Virus record (IMG/VR): IMGVR_UViG_3300032285_003183
Span: 1 to 50,433 of that record
Origin: a virus
Direction: 5' to 3' (one strand)
DNA: 50,433 nt
Part shown: positions 37,235-45,782 of the stretch, in pieces
Layout: every line of letters starts with the position of its first letter
Numbering within the stretch: the stretch's first letter is position 1
Position numbers and translations under genes: made by a program
Notes under the pieces: model-generated
Seen by the model: only the letters and a program-made list of their open reading frames with translations
What the model was told of the DNA's origin: nothing
The model's database searches: none

Positions 37235-38688
37235 AAATTACGATTGTTGGTGGTGGAACTGCTGGGTGGATTGCAGCATATTTTATATCAAATGCTCAAC
37301 CAAATAAACATGATATTACAGTTATTGAATCCTCTGCAATAGGTATTATCGGTGCAGGTGAGGGATCCACAGGTTCGATGATTTCTTTTCTTAGTGGTGG
37401 ATTTTTTCCTCGTAAAGAGAATATACATGAGTTTGCAGAAAAAACTGATGCGACCCCAAAAATGGGTATTAAACATATCAATTGGGGTAAAACTCCCGGA
37501 AGTTATTTTGCACCATTAGATGGTACTAGAACCGCTCAAGAGGCAAATGATTACCTATTTAAATACGCTTTAGCCTATGGTGGAAAAAATATGATGCATC
37601 TTGGGTCGGCTATAGGATTGCTTTACGAAAATAAAAATCATAACGAATACTTTGCTTTGCATTTTGATGGCCATAAGGTTGGCCAATTTTTTAAAGAAAA
37701 ATGTGAACAAGATGGTGTTAAAACTTTAGACGCTGTTGTTAAAGATATTATACTGTCTGAAGACGGTAGTATATCCGAGCTACATATGGATAATCAAACC
37801 TCCATTACTTCAGACTTATTTATAGATTGCACTGGATTATCCAGAGTACTTATGAAAAAGCTTGGAGTTAACTGGGTGTCTAAAGAAGATACGCTACCTA
37901 TGAACACCGCTATGCCTTTTATTTTAGAGTACGAACCTGGTGAAGTTTTAGATCCATGTACTACAGCTACGGCTTTGTCATCAGGATGGATGTGGGATAT
38001 ACCCTTATCTACTAGGCGTGGATGTGGATATGTTTTTGATAGAAATTTTATTACTAAAGAAGAAGCTCAAAAAGAAGTCGAAGACTATCTGGGAAAGCCT
38101 ATAAAGCCAATTAAATTTATTGAATTTGTTGGTGGATATAGTGAAAGTTTTTGGTATAAAAATGTTCTTTGTTTAGGTTTGTCGGCTGGATTTGTGGAGC
38201 CTTTAGAAGCAACAGCTATTCACAACACTATTATTCAAACGTCTATTTTTGTTAATGAGTGTCTAGATTCTTCAGTAGATCGTACGTATTTAGAAAGTAA
38301 ACGTAAGATGTTTAATCGTCGTATTACATTTTTAAATGAACTTACTGTTGATTTTATTTCAATTCATTATCAAAGCGGTAAATCAGATAGCCCATTCTGG
38401 AAAAATATAACAGAGAATAAGATTATCTCAAAAGGCGCTAAAAGAATGATTGATCAATGCAAAGGTATTATTCCGGGATATACATCTATGGAAGGCATGT
38501 ATGGTTCTGCATCTCAACCTTTGGCTAATTGGGTATTAGCAGGCATAGATATTATTACTCCCGAACAAGCTAAGTTAGATTTAGAACGTCAAAATATGGT
38601 GCTTTTTGCTAAAGAAAGATATGAGTCTATTGTGGATGAGATTAAGAGGGATTGGAACAATATTAGATATGTTCCACCAGTAGTTTAA
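37231..38688 (+). CDS. Flavin-dependent (tryptophan-type) halogenase
   Basis: A 485-aa FAD-dependent halogenase starting at ATG 37231 (ATGA overlap). It has the FAD GxGxxG motif GGGTAGW (7-13), GAGEGST (41-47), the catalytic-lysine region TPKMGIKHINW with K77 aligning to the Lys79 of PrnA/RebH, the WxWxIP signature WMWDIP (253-258), and FVEPLEATAIH (321-331) with the glutamate E326. These enzymes use FADH2, O2 and halide to halogenate aromatic substrates; a flavin reductase is needed and none is seen, so the host must supply one. The substrate cannot be told from sequence. Precedent: the cyanophage enzyme VirX1. The last gene of the plus-strand island. Confidence 0.9.
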   Translation: MKITIVGGGTAGWIAAYFISNAQPNKHDITVIESSAIGIIGAGEGSTGSMISFLSGGFFPRKENIHEFAEKTDATPKMGIKHINWGKTPGSYFAPLDGTRTAQEANDYLFKYALAYGGKNMMHLGSAIGLLYENKNHNEYFALHFDGHKVGQFFKEKCEQDGVKTLDAVVKDIILSEDGSISELHMDNQTSITSDLFIDCTGLSRVLMKKLGVNWVSKEDTLPMNTAMPFILEYEPGEVLDPCTTATALSSGWMWDIPLSTRRGCGYVFDRNFITKEEAQKEVEDYLGKPIKPIKFIEFVGGYSESFWYKNVLCLGLSAGFVEPLEATAIHNTIIQTSIFVNECLDSSVDRTYLESKRKMFNRRITFLNELTVDFISIHYQSGKSDSPFWKNITENKIISKGAKRMIDQCKGIIPGYTSMEGMYGSASQPLANWVLAGIDIITPEQAKLDLERQNMVLFAKERYESIVDEIKRDWNNIRYVPPVV

Positions 38689-38691
38689 TAC

Positions 38692-39066
38692 CTATTGATA
38701 TAGCCACATATCTTCAGGTTCAACCCAAACCTTATGCTGCGGTACATAAAACCCTAGTTCTTTCATCTTCTTTGCCACAGATTTACCTGCACCTGGACCA
38801 TAAAAAGTCTGTAGTTTTTCGTCATTTTCAGATGCATACGGGTATTTAATTAGATAAAACTCAGCATATGGAGACCAAGCCGCATAAACTCCGTAGGCAT
38901 TTTCCGCCACTACTTCCCAAAGATCTACATCTTCTATAGTCATTTCACGGGTGTAATCCCAATCTGTTTTGGGGGGAAGAACGACCTCATTTGAGTCCAT
39001 CCAATTAGGATCAAAATATTCTCCAAAATCAACAAAGATATTTGCTGTTGTTTTAAAAAATGGCAT
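38692..39066 (-). CDS. Unknown partner of the 2OG-oxygenase
   Basis: A 124-aa protein starting at ATG 39066 (MPFFKTTANIFVDFGEYFD), where it overlaps the oxygenase stop as TAATG; an upstream in-frame ATG at 39078 is rejected. The sequence AYGVYAAWSPYAEFYLIKYP and TFYGPGAGKSVAKKMKELG is rich in aromatic residues; no known motif. The stop faces the halogenase stop with a 3-base gap and no terminator is visible there. It probably works with the oxygenase. Confidence 0.72.
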   Translation of the reverse strand: MPFFKTTANIFVDFGEYFDPNWMDSNEVVLPPKTDWDYTREMTIEDVDLWEVVAENAYGVYAAWSPYAEFYLIKYPYASENDEKLQTFYGPGAGKSVAKKMKELGFYVPQHKVWVEPEDMWLYQ

Positions 39067-39629
39067 TATGGCATCCATTCTTTATACATATCGTCCGACA
39101 CATCAGCGTCAATATTGTAAGACAAAATTGTTTTTCTATTACCAGACTCATTAATTGGGGCTTTATGCATAACAAAGGCTGGGAACACCAGTAGGTCGCC
39201 TTCTTTAACATCTACTTCAATTATAGTTTTCTTATCAAAAGGATCAATAAGAGTAGTTTTTGGAGATCCTTCTGGAAACTCTAAATAGTAAACATTAGTC
39301 CAGTTTCCGCTATGAGTATGCCATCCGTGTTCAGAACCTTGCAGATATTGTTGAAACCAGATCTCGCTTATCTTAAGCATATCAAAGCCAAGCTCTCTAT
39401 ACATTGCTTGAATTTCTTCTACAAGTTTTGGGGCAATAAATTTAACCCATTCACGGCTCATATCAGAGGCTTTAAACCAATCTGCTTTAGTGATATGAGT
39501 TTCAGAAGCTTCATGCTCTGGAGAACGGTACTCAGCTTTATCTAAAAATTCTAACAAAGAATTTTTTACTTCTTCATGGTATTTAAAAGGTTTAATTATA
39601 TACGGAGTATTTAAACTAAATTTTTTCAC
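39066..39629 (-). CDS. 2-oxoglutarate/Fe(II)-dependent oxygenase
   Basis: A 187-aa small dioxygenase-type protein. The metal site region is HGWHTHSGNWTNVYYLEFP (101-119), followed by GDLLVFPAFVMHKAPINESG (144-163) with H155 as the distal iron ligand and R165 in NRKTILSYNID as the 2-oxoglutarate-binding arginine. The usual HxD/E motif reads H104-x-H106 here, as in the PF13759-like family (HxH ... SGVYY). Likely a hydroxylase; substrate unknown. It is the first gene of a two-gene minus-strand unit beside the halogenase island. Confidence 0.78.
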   Translation of the reverse strand: MKKFSLNTPYIIKPFKYHEEVKNSLLEFLDKAEYRSPEHEASETHITKADWFKASDMSREWVKFIAPKLVEEIQAMYRELGFDMLKISEIWFQQYLQGSEHGWHTHSGNWTNVYYLEFPEGSPKTTLIDPFDKKTIIEVDVKEGDLLVFPAFVMHKAPINESGNRKTILSYNIDADVSDDMYKEWMP

Positions 39630-39645
39630 GAATTATATTCCTATT

Positions 39646-40614
39646 CTATGCTCCTGGGTTGTACCTAATAATAATTATACCAGATCCTCCGCTACCTCCA
39701 GTAGAAGTAACTTGGGCAGCACCGCCACCACCAGAACCAGTATTAGCACCTGCATTTCCGCCATAAGTATTTGAGTTTTGACCGCCAGTTCCAGCACCAC
39801 CATTGTTTAAACCGCCAGTACCTCCAGGTCCGTTAGCATTAGGGCCTACTCCACCTCCGCCGCCACCTGCACCACCTGTACCTCCTGGACCAGATTCCCA
39901 TTCTTCGCCACCTCCGCCTCCGCCCCAGTAATAGTTAGTTCCATTAATAGAATTTTGACGACCTGAGCCACCAGCCCCACCAGAACCTGAAACTCCTAAA
40001 GATCCAGCTCCACCAGCTCCCCCACCGCCACCGCCATTAGCGTGACCGGTATTTCCATTTCCAACGTTACCGTATCCTGTAGAACCTGCGCCGGGAGTAG
40101 AAGATTGTGTAGATCCATAAGTTTGGTTTAGATTTCCAGTTCCGCCTCCACCCGATCCACCAGATGCACCTGTTTGACGTTCGCCCCAAGCACCTCCGCC
40201 ACCTCCGCCATTAGCAGTAAGTGTTACAGACCCGTAACCAGTAAATGTTCCAGAAAGACTTGAGTCGCCACCGTTTGCTCCTGAGATTTCTGCATAACGA
40301 CCTGCACCACCTGCACCAACGTTTACGCTATATGTTCCTGGGGCAATAGCAATTGATGGCAAAACGATCATTCCACCAGCGCCACCGCCACCTCCGTGAC
40401 GAGAACCTCCAGCACCACCACCAGCAACAATTAAAGCTTCAATATTTCCAAAACCAACTGCAGTAAATGTTGCACTACCTGTACTTGTAAAACTATGTAC
40501 TGTATATGCACCAGTAGTTGTTATTGTTCCACCAGTAGATCCTGCAAGAGACGTTTTTCCCATCGCAGCTCTTTGGGCACCAAACGTGCCTCTAACACTA
40601 TTAACAAATGGCAT
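39646..40614 (-). CDS. Glycine-rich adhesin-like protein 1
   Basis: A 322-aa protein. After a short N-terminal domain (MPFVNSVRGTFGAQRA, then TITTTGAYTVHSFTSTGSAT) it becomes a run of polyglycine stretches (VAGGGAGGSRH, GGGGGAGGMI, NGGGGGGAWG) separated by short variable loops and closing with GGSGIIIIRYNPG. Such polyglycine sandwich proteins resemble T-even gp38-type receptor-binding adhesins and PF21722-like glycine-rich phage proteins. The loops, not the Gly cores, would carry receptor specificity. It is a paralogue of the neighbour at 40624..41589. Confidence 0.8.
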   Translation of the reverse strand: MPFVNSVRGTFGAQRAAMGKTSLAGSTGGTITTTGAYTVHSFTSTGSATFTAVGFGNIEALIVAGGGAGGSRHGGGGGAGGMIVLPSIAIAPGTYSVNVGAGGAGRYAEISGANGGDSSLSGTFTGYGSVTLTANGGGGGGAWGERQTGASGGSGGGGTGNLNQTYGSTQSSTPGAGSTGYGNVGNGNTGHANGGGGGGAGGAGSLGVSGSGGAGGSGRQNSINGTNYYWGGGGGGEEWESGPGGTGGAGGGGGGVGPNANGPGGTGGLNNGGAGTGGQNSNTYGGNAGANTGSGGGGAAQVTSTGGSGGSGIIIIRYNPGA

Positions 40615-40623
40615 CTGTAACTC

Positions 40624-41589
40624 CTATGGGTATGTATAACGTACGACAATAATACCAGATCCTCCGGCACCTCCGGAAGAAGGGTCTTGATTACAACCTC
40701 CTCCACCGCCACCAGTGTTTGCTCCAGCATCTCCACCGTATGTGTTGGTTGCATTGCTTCCGTATGTAGAAGGTGTTCCGCCAGAGTTTAATCCAGCCCC
40801 ACCTGTTCCAGGTGCACCACCTGCTGCACCACCGCCACCGCCATTACCACCGTTACCACCAGCATTACCGGCCCAGGTACCTCCTCCTCCACCGCCAGCC
40901 CAATAGTAAGAAGTTCCTAAAATTGAATTTGCCACGCCAACACCACCATTGTGGTTTCCATCGTAACGGTAATCCCCACCACGTGCGCCAGCTCCGCCAC
41001 CGCCACCGCCCCACACATAGGTAGAGTGTTCACAGCCTCCGCCATCATTTCCATAACCTGTGTAACCAGTTCCAGAACCTTGAAGACCGCCTGTTGTAGC
41101 ATTTACTCCATTACCACCAGAAGCTCCTCCGCCAGAACCACCGCTAGTTGAATTATTACCGGCCCAAGTACCGCCGCCACCTCCGCCAAGAGCAGTGATA
41201 CCAAAACCAGTTGTATTAGAACCTTTTGCTCCAGCACTTTCAGCATTTAATCCAGGATTTGATCTTCCCGCTCCGGCGCCCACACTTAAAGAATAAGATT
41301 GGTTTAATGGGGTAAAGCCAGGGGCAACGATCATTCCACCAGCACCTCCACCACCTGAGTGCCTAGAACCTCCGGCGCCACCGCCAGCAACCATAAGTAT
41401 GTCTATGCTTATTGCACCACCAGAAACTGTAGATAGATCAAGAGTATTTGCTCCGGTTGTTGTAAAAGAATGCATGCGGTATCCACCGGCTGTAGTTATT
41501 GTTCCGCCAGTAATTTTTGACTTATCTACAACACCACGAGTACCTGATTGAGAGCCGTGGGTGCCTCTTACGCTGTTTACAAAAGGCAT
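40624..41589 (-). CDS. Glycine-rich adhesin-like protein 2
   Basis: A 321-aa paralogue of the adhesin above. The N-terminal leader is shared (MPFVNSVRGTHGSQ), as are TITTAGGYRMHSFTTTGANT, VAGGGAGGSRHSGGGGAGGM and the closing GGSGIIVVRYTYP, but the loops differ. Tandem paralogous adhesins suggest duplicated receptor recognition or a recombining pair. The gene lies 9 bases after the large fibre protein, so the fibre and two adhesins probably assemble together. Confidence 0.8.
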   Translation of the reverse strand: MPFVNSVRGTHGSQSGTRGVVDKSKITGGTITTAGGYRMHSFTTTGANTLDLSTVSGGAISIDILMVAGGGAGGSRHSGGGGAGGMIVAPGFTPLNQSYSLSVGAGAGRSNPGLNAESAGAKGSNTTGFGITALGGGGGGTWAGNNSTSGGSGGGASGGNGVNATTGGLQGSGTGYTGYGNDGGGCEHSTYVWGGGGGGAGARGGDYRYDGNHNGGVGVANSILGTSYYWAGGGGGGTWAGNAGGNGGNGGGGGAAGGAPGTGGAGLNSGGTPSTYGSNATNTYGGDAGANTGGGGGGCNQDPSSGGAGGSGIIVVRYTYP

Positions 41590-41598
41590 TTATGCTCC

Positions 41599-44500
41599 TT
41601 AGAAGTTGAGTGAAGATACTCCGTAAACAATCCAAGAACCTGCAGAGGTACGTTGCATTGTAAATGAGAAGATATCAATTTTACCAGCGCCGCTTGTTCC
41701 AGTAGGTGCGGTTCCACCAACCCATTTAATTGTTTGACTTACGCCAGCAATTTGGAAAGTAGTTGGGATGTAACCGGTAGAACCTTGTGTCATGAACACG
41801 TTAATTGTCATGATACGGCTGTTATCTGTAGGAAGGTTAGTTACGTTAAGAGTTACGTTTCCTGTAGGAGCTGTTCCAATTACGTAAATGTTACCTGCAG
41901 ACCAGTCAAGTGTTCCTGTATTTGAGGATAAAGTAACATCAACAGTCTGTTCACGAAGTTCCTGAACGTCAGTTGTACCAGAGAATGAAGCTCCACCAGT
42001 AATTGTAAGTGTTCCTGCAGCAGTAAGTGTCTGTCCTGAAGGTACTGTCAAACCACCGTTTGCTGTAATTAAGCCAGCGGCAGCAACTGCACCGGTAGAG
42101 GCAGTTACGTTAAACTTATTAGTATTAACGTTTACGTCGCTAGTTACTCCAAGAGTACCCGCAACAACTGTGTTACCAGTAGCAGCATCGATTGTAAACT
42201 TGTTGGTGTTAACCGCAATAGTTCCTGAGGTTGCTGTAAGTGATAGAGTACCAGTTACAGTAAGACCTCCGCCAACCTTTACGGCACCAGAGGTAAGAAG
42301 CGCCCAGGAATTTGTAAGAGTTACGTTAGTTCCAGCAGATGGTGCGGCAAAGTAACCTGTTGCGTAGTCTGTAAATGTGGTTGCATTTGTAGCAGCAATG
42401 GTTGTAGATGAACCAAAAGTATTTGTATAAGCAGCAGCTACAGTTCCAGATGATGTTGTATCTGTAATGGTTGCTGCTCCAGAACCTACGTGACGGATAC
42501 CGGTAGTTGTCCATGCTGGTGATGAGATATTTCCAGCAAAAGTAAGACTTCCGTAAGGGCCGCCATATTGACCTGCAGATCCTTGAACGATAATTCCGCC
42601 AACCTTAATTTGATCATAAACAATATCTGCACCAGTACCATAAGTATTTTGGCTATAGTTAATAGCTGTAGTTGGAATAGTACTAATGTTAGAAACAAAA
42701 TTCCAAACTCCATCGGTATTGTGCTTAGTTACTGCTCCCCAACGAGTACGTGTAGCCGCAGCCACAGTAGCTGTTGATGTAGAGGTGTAATAAGTTGCTG
42801 AACCAGAAGCTGAAGTAGATGATACGTTTCCAGCCGTCTTTGCATAGCTAAATGTGTTAGAAGTTACGGCAGTAATTGTGTATTGACCATTGAATGTAGA
42901 GTCAACTCCACTAATATCAACAACTGTACCAACAGACATAGCGTGTGTTGCAGAAGTTGTAAGAGTTGCTACGTTAGAAACAAGAGCTTTGTTACTTACT
43001 GTATAGACAACTTGACCAATAGTTGTTGAAACAAGGTCAGCATTAGTCTTAGCGTATTTAAATGTTGTTGTTGTATCAACATCTGTAATTGTGTAAGTTC
43101 CATTATATGTGGAATCAACAGAAGCAATAACAACTGAATCACCTACAGCAAAACCGTGTGCTACACGAGTTGTAAGAATTGCCTTATTGCTTGACAGCTG
43201 CTTATTGATAACTGTTGCTACTGGAAGGTTAGTTACTGTGTACTTACCTTCAGTAATAAGACCTAAATCGTTAGTTGAAGATGAAGATCCTGAACCAGTA
43301 AACACAAGTGGAGCAGTAACAGCAAGGTTAGCTGTAGAAACTTGAGTTCCTGAACCACCAAATGTAATGTTACCTGCAATATTTACATCGCCAGTGATAC
43401 CAACGCCACCGGTAACAACAAGAGCACCTGTTGTTGCTGATGTAGAAGGTGTAGCAATATTAATCTTAACTGCTGTATCAGGAACAATTTCCATTTGAGT
43501 ACGGCCAGAGGCAAAACCACCAGCAGCAAATACGATGCGGTTACGTGTACCTTGGTTACCTGTAGCAAGTACGAGGTTACCGTAGCCTGTAGTTCCAGTT
43601 GGAGCATCAACAAAGATGTAACCGTCGTTAGGTCCTGTAATTCCATAAGTAGCTGAGTTGAAGGTAGAACCAGTCATACCCATATCAATCCAGCCGTGGC
43701 TATCGTTACCGTTGTTAGGGTAAGCGATGAAGTCTACGGATGAAGAAGAGTTAGTATTGTGGAAGGCAAACTGTCCATAGCTATCGTTAGAAGATGTAAC
43801 TTCTACCACAGCAGCGACACCTGTTAGAAGATTATTTGCACCCCATGAAAGTGCAGTGTTATTACCTGAGTAAAGGATACCGCCAACATAAATGTTACCA
43901 TCTGTCCAAGTAGATCCGGTGATACCTACACCACCTGCAACAGTTAGAGCACCAGTTGTTGCAGATATTGCTGCAGTTGTAATAGCTACGTTTACTGTTG
44001 TATTAGGGACAATAGTCATCTGAGTTGTACCAGATTGATATCCACCAGCAGCAAAAACAATGCTGTTAGAAAGACCTGTTCCGTCTGTAGCAAGAACTAA
44101 GTTACCGTTACCGTAAGGCTTATGTACAGATCCAAATGGAGATACGTTTACTTCTGAAATAGGAGAAGCAGTAGTAGCAAAGCTAATAGTTGTGCTTGTA
44201 ATACCAGTAATTGTGTGCTTACCGTTAAATGTTGAGTCAACACCTTCAATAACAATTGCATTTCCAGTTGTATATCCGTGAGCGTTACCTGTTGTAACTG
44301 TTGCTGTAGAACCTACAATTTTTTTCTTTGTAATATCATGTGTTGTTCCACGAGGAGCAGACATAAAAATGTATCCATCATGTGGACCAGTAATTCCATA
44401 TGTAGCACTGCTAAAGGTACGAGAAGCAATACCCATATCAATCCAGCCATCGGTATTATTACCATCAGCTGTATAAGCAATAAAATCATTAGATGCATTT

Positions 44501-45069
44501 GAAGCATTTGTTGTATTTACTGTAGCAAATTGTGTAAAATCATTTGAGGCTGCAGCAAAAATTGCTAAAGCATCTGAAATAGTAGAGTTTGTTTCAAATG
44601 TTTTTGCATCATTACCCTGGTTGTCTCCAACATACTCCATATCAAGATATGCTGTTGAAGCCCAACTAGTATTTGTTCCATCTGTAGAAAGAAACTTCTT
44701 TGAGTTTCCGGATTGATTTGGAAGACCTTGTTGACCTAAAGCAATAATAGTTAGGTTAGTTTCAGCGCTTGCTGCTTGACTAGCTGTGTGGGCTCCGATA
44801 ACAATGTATGTATTTTGACCATCAATTACAACGTCATTAACTAAGTACGCAGTACCGCTGGTGTATGTTCCACGGTATCTAATACCTTGAGTTATTAGTG
44901 TCCAGTAAGTGGTGTTTGTAGGAGCATTACCAATAGTGGCAGTAGCACTTGTGTAAACATACACGTTTGCGCCATATGTGACCACATCATTGTAAGAATA
45001 CTGGTTGGCAGAACCATAAGCACCTAACCAGTTAAAGCGAAGTTTACCCAGGTCTAGAATCTGAGCCAT
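41599..45069 (-). CDS. Large tail fibre protein with repeated modules
   Basis: A 1156-aa fibre. The N-terminal part has two CBM5/12-like modules (YSYNDVVTYGANVYVYTSAT, RYRGTYTSGTAYLVNDVVID). A long module occurs twice, at about 176-360 and 424-550: NDFIAYTADGN/VDFIAYPNNGN, GWIDMG, SATYGITGP.DGYIF, NLVLAT, IVFAAGG and the repeated SATTGALxVxGGVGITG. Three copies of a HGF-VG...VDSTFNG beta domain lie at about 250-300, 624-674 and 690-745. The C-terminus is beta-repeat and ends in a conserved-looking cap (TSAGSWIVYGVSSLNF). It is a receptor-directed fibre. Confidence 0.85.
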   Translation of the reverse strand: MAQILDLGKLRFNWLGAYGSANQYSYNDVVTYGANVYVYTSATATIGNAPTNTTYWTLITQGIRYRGTYTSGTAYLVNDVVIDGQNTYIVIGAHTASQAASAETNLTIIALGQQGLPNQSGNSKKFLSTDGTNTSWASTAYLDMEYVGDNQGNDAKTFETNSTISDALAIFAAASNDFTQFATVNTTNASNASNDFIAYTADGNNTDGWIDMGIASRTFSSATYGITGPHDGYIFMSAPRGTTHDITKKKIVGSTATVTTGNAHGYTTGNAIVIEGVDSTFNGKHTITGITSTTISFATTASPISEVNVSPFGSVHKPYGNGNLVLATDGTGLSNSIVFAAGGYQSGTTQMTIVPNTTVNVAITTAAISATTGALTVAGGVGITGSTWTDGNIYVGGILYSGNNTALSWGANNLLTGVAAVVEVTSSNDSYGQFAFHNTNSSSSVDFIAYPNNGNDSHGWIDMGMTGSTFNSATYGITGPNDGYIFVDAPTGTTGYGNLVLATGNQGTRNRIVFAAGGFASGRTQMEIVPDTAVKINIATPSTSATTGALVVTGGVGITGDVNIAGNITFGGSGTQVSTANLAVTAPLVFTGSGSSSSTNDLGLITEGKYTVTNLPVATVINKQLSSNKAILTTRVAHGFAVGDSVVIASVDSTYNGTYTITDVDTTTTFKYAKTNADLVSTTIGQVVYTVSNKALVSNVATLTTSATHAMSVGTVVDISGVDSTFNGQYTITAVTSNTFSYAKTAGNVSSTSASGSATYYTSTSTATVAAATRTRWGAVTKHNTDGVWNFVSNISTIPTTAINYSQNTYGTGADIVYDQIKVGGIIVQGSAGQYGGPYGSLTFAGNISSPAWTTTGIRHVGSGAATITDTTSSGTVAAAYTNTFGSSTTIAATNATTFTDYATGYFAAPSAGTNVTLTNSWALLTSGAVKVGGGLTVTGTLSLTATSGTIAVNTNKFTIDAATGNTVVAGTLGVTSDVNVNTNKFNVTASTGAVAAAGLITANGGLTVPSGQTLTAAGTLTITGGASFSGTTDVQELREQTVDVTLSSNTGTLDWSAGNIYVIGTAPTGNVTLNVTNLPTDNSRIMTINVFMTQGSTGYIPTTFQIAGVSQTIKWVGGTAPTGTSGAGKIDIFSFTMQRTSAGSWIVYGVSSLNF
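44116..44343 (-). repeat. Beta domain inserted in fibre module 1
   Basis: Encodes about residues 243-318 (GSTATVTTGNAHGYTTGNAI, VIEGVDSTFNGKHTITGI). It interrupts the repeated fibre module between APRGTT and NGNLVLATDG; in copy 2 the corresponding APTGTTGYGNLVLAT runs through without it. Related domains lie in the same protein near residues 624-674 and 690-745. Confidence 0.6.
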
Positions 45070-45363
45070 TTAAAATACCTCCATAATAAGGTGTCCGTTA
45101 CTCCAGGTAAACTGAAGGGTGTTATATGTCCACATCCAACTTTTATAGTCATTTGGTCGGATGTTGTTGCTGTCAGGCAGACTAATAGTACCATCTCCTG
45201 CTATTTTATCAACGCTAGCTTGCCCTGTTTGGTCATTTAATCTTACCCCATAAAATACCTTATCTACAATATCCTCAAGAGTTGGAGAGTATGTCGGGTC
45301 AATATTTAGAGTATTGCCCGCTATAGTAACTGGGGTTACTGAGGATGCTGTAGTTATGGTCAT
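45070..45363 (-). CDS. Small fibre-associated protein
   Basis: A 97-aa protein with strands TITTASSVTPVTIAGNTLN and KIAGDGTISLPDSNNIRPND followed by SWMWTYNTLQFTWSNGHLIM. Not recognised. It sits directly upstream of the large fibre gene (TAA immediately followed by ATG) and is coupled to the gene before it by TAATG. Perhaps a fibre-attachment or fibre-chaperone protein. Confidence 0.62.
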   Translation of the reverse strand: MTITTASSVTPVTIAGNTLNIDPTYSPTLEDIVDKVFYGVRLNDQTGQASVDKIAGDGTISLPDSNNIRPNDYKSWMWTYNTLQFTWSNGHLIMEVF

Positions 45364-45770
45364 TATTTGATTCCTTGGGATAGGTAAGCAGTAATGGTTA
45401 TGGCATTAGCTACTGGACACATAGCTTTAAGTATATCACCAGAGTTTAAAATAACCTCTGTAAGAACCCCGGCAAGTTGACCTTCTGGGTTACCGGTACG
45501 CTGATCTCCAGAGACTAGGGGTAGAACAGCATACTCTTGCTTCCAAACACGCTGATAGCTAATTTGAAGGTCTGATCCTCCACGGTTAACGTACAGGTAT
45601 ACTGGAAGTATTCCGCCAGAACTATTAGTAATTAAAACTGAATTTACCATTGTTTTTTGACTAGCAGTCCAAATAGTTGTATTTGTAGATGCAGAAGTTA
45701 AGGCAACAGTAGCTGCTGCTGCTGAACCTGTGCTACTTGCACCTACCGGATATGCATAACCTTGTGCCAT
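45363..45770 (-). CDS. Beta-rich virion protein
   Basis: A 135-aa protein, Ala/Thr/Ser-rich at the N-terminus (VGASSTGSAAAATVALTSAS), then VNSVLITNSSGGILPVYLYV, RGGSDLQISYQRVWKQ and AVANAITITAYLS-type strands (ILKAMCPVANAITITAYLSQ). The organisation resembles small fibre or decoration proteins and that of the genes at 30728..31015 and 45783..46118. The ATG at 45770 follows AGGAGG. Function unknown. Confidence 0.62.
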   Translation of the reverse strand: MAQGYAYPVGASSTGSAAAATVALTSASTNTTIWTASQKTMVNSVLITNSSGGILPVYLYVNRGGSDLQISYQRVWKQEYAVLPLVSGDQRTGNPEGQLAGVLTEVILNSGDILKAMCPVANAITITAYLSQGIK

Positions 45771-45782
45771 AGTATCCTCCTA

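Noticed and set aside
40715-41151. Pro/Ser/His-rich plus-strand ORFs
   Set aside because: They are mirror images of the glycine-rich coding sequence (GGN codons read as CCN on the other strand) and lack ribosome-binding sites.
41599-45069. CRISPR-like or tandem DNA repeats in the fibre gene
   Set aside because: The repetition is at protein-module level with diverged DNA and no regular spacers.
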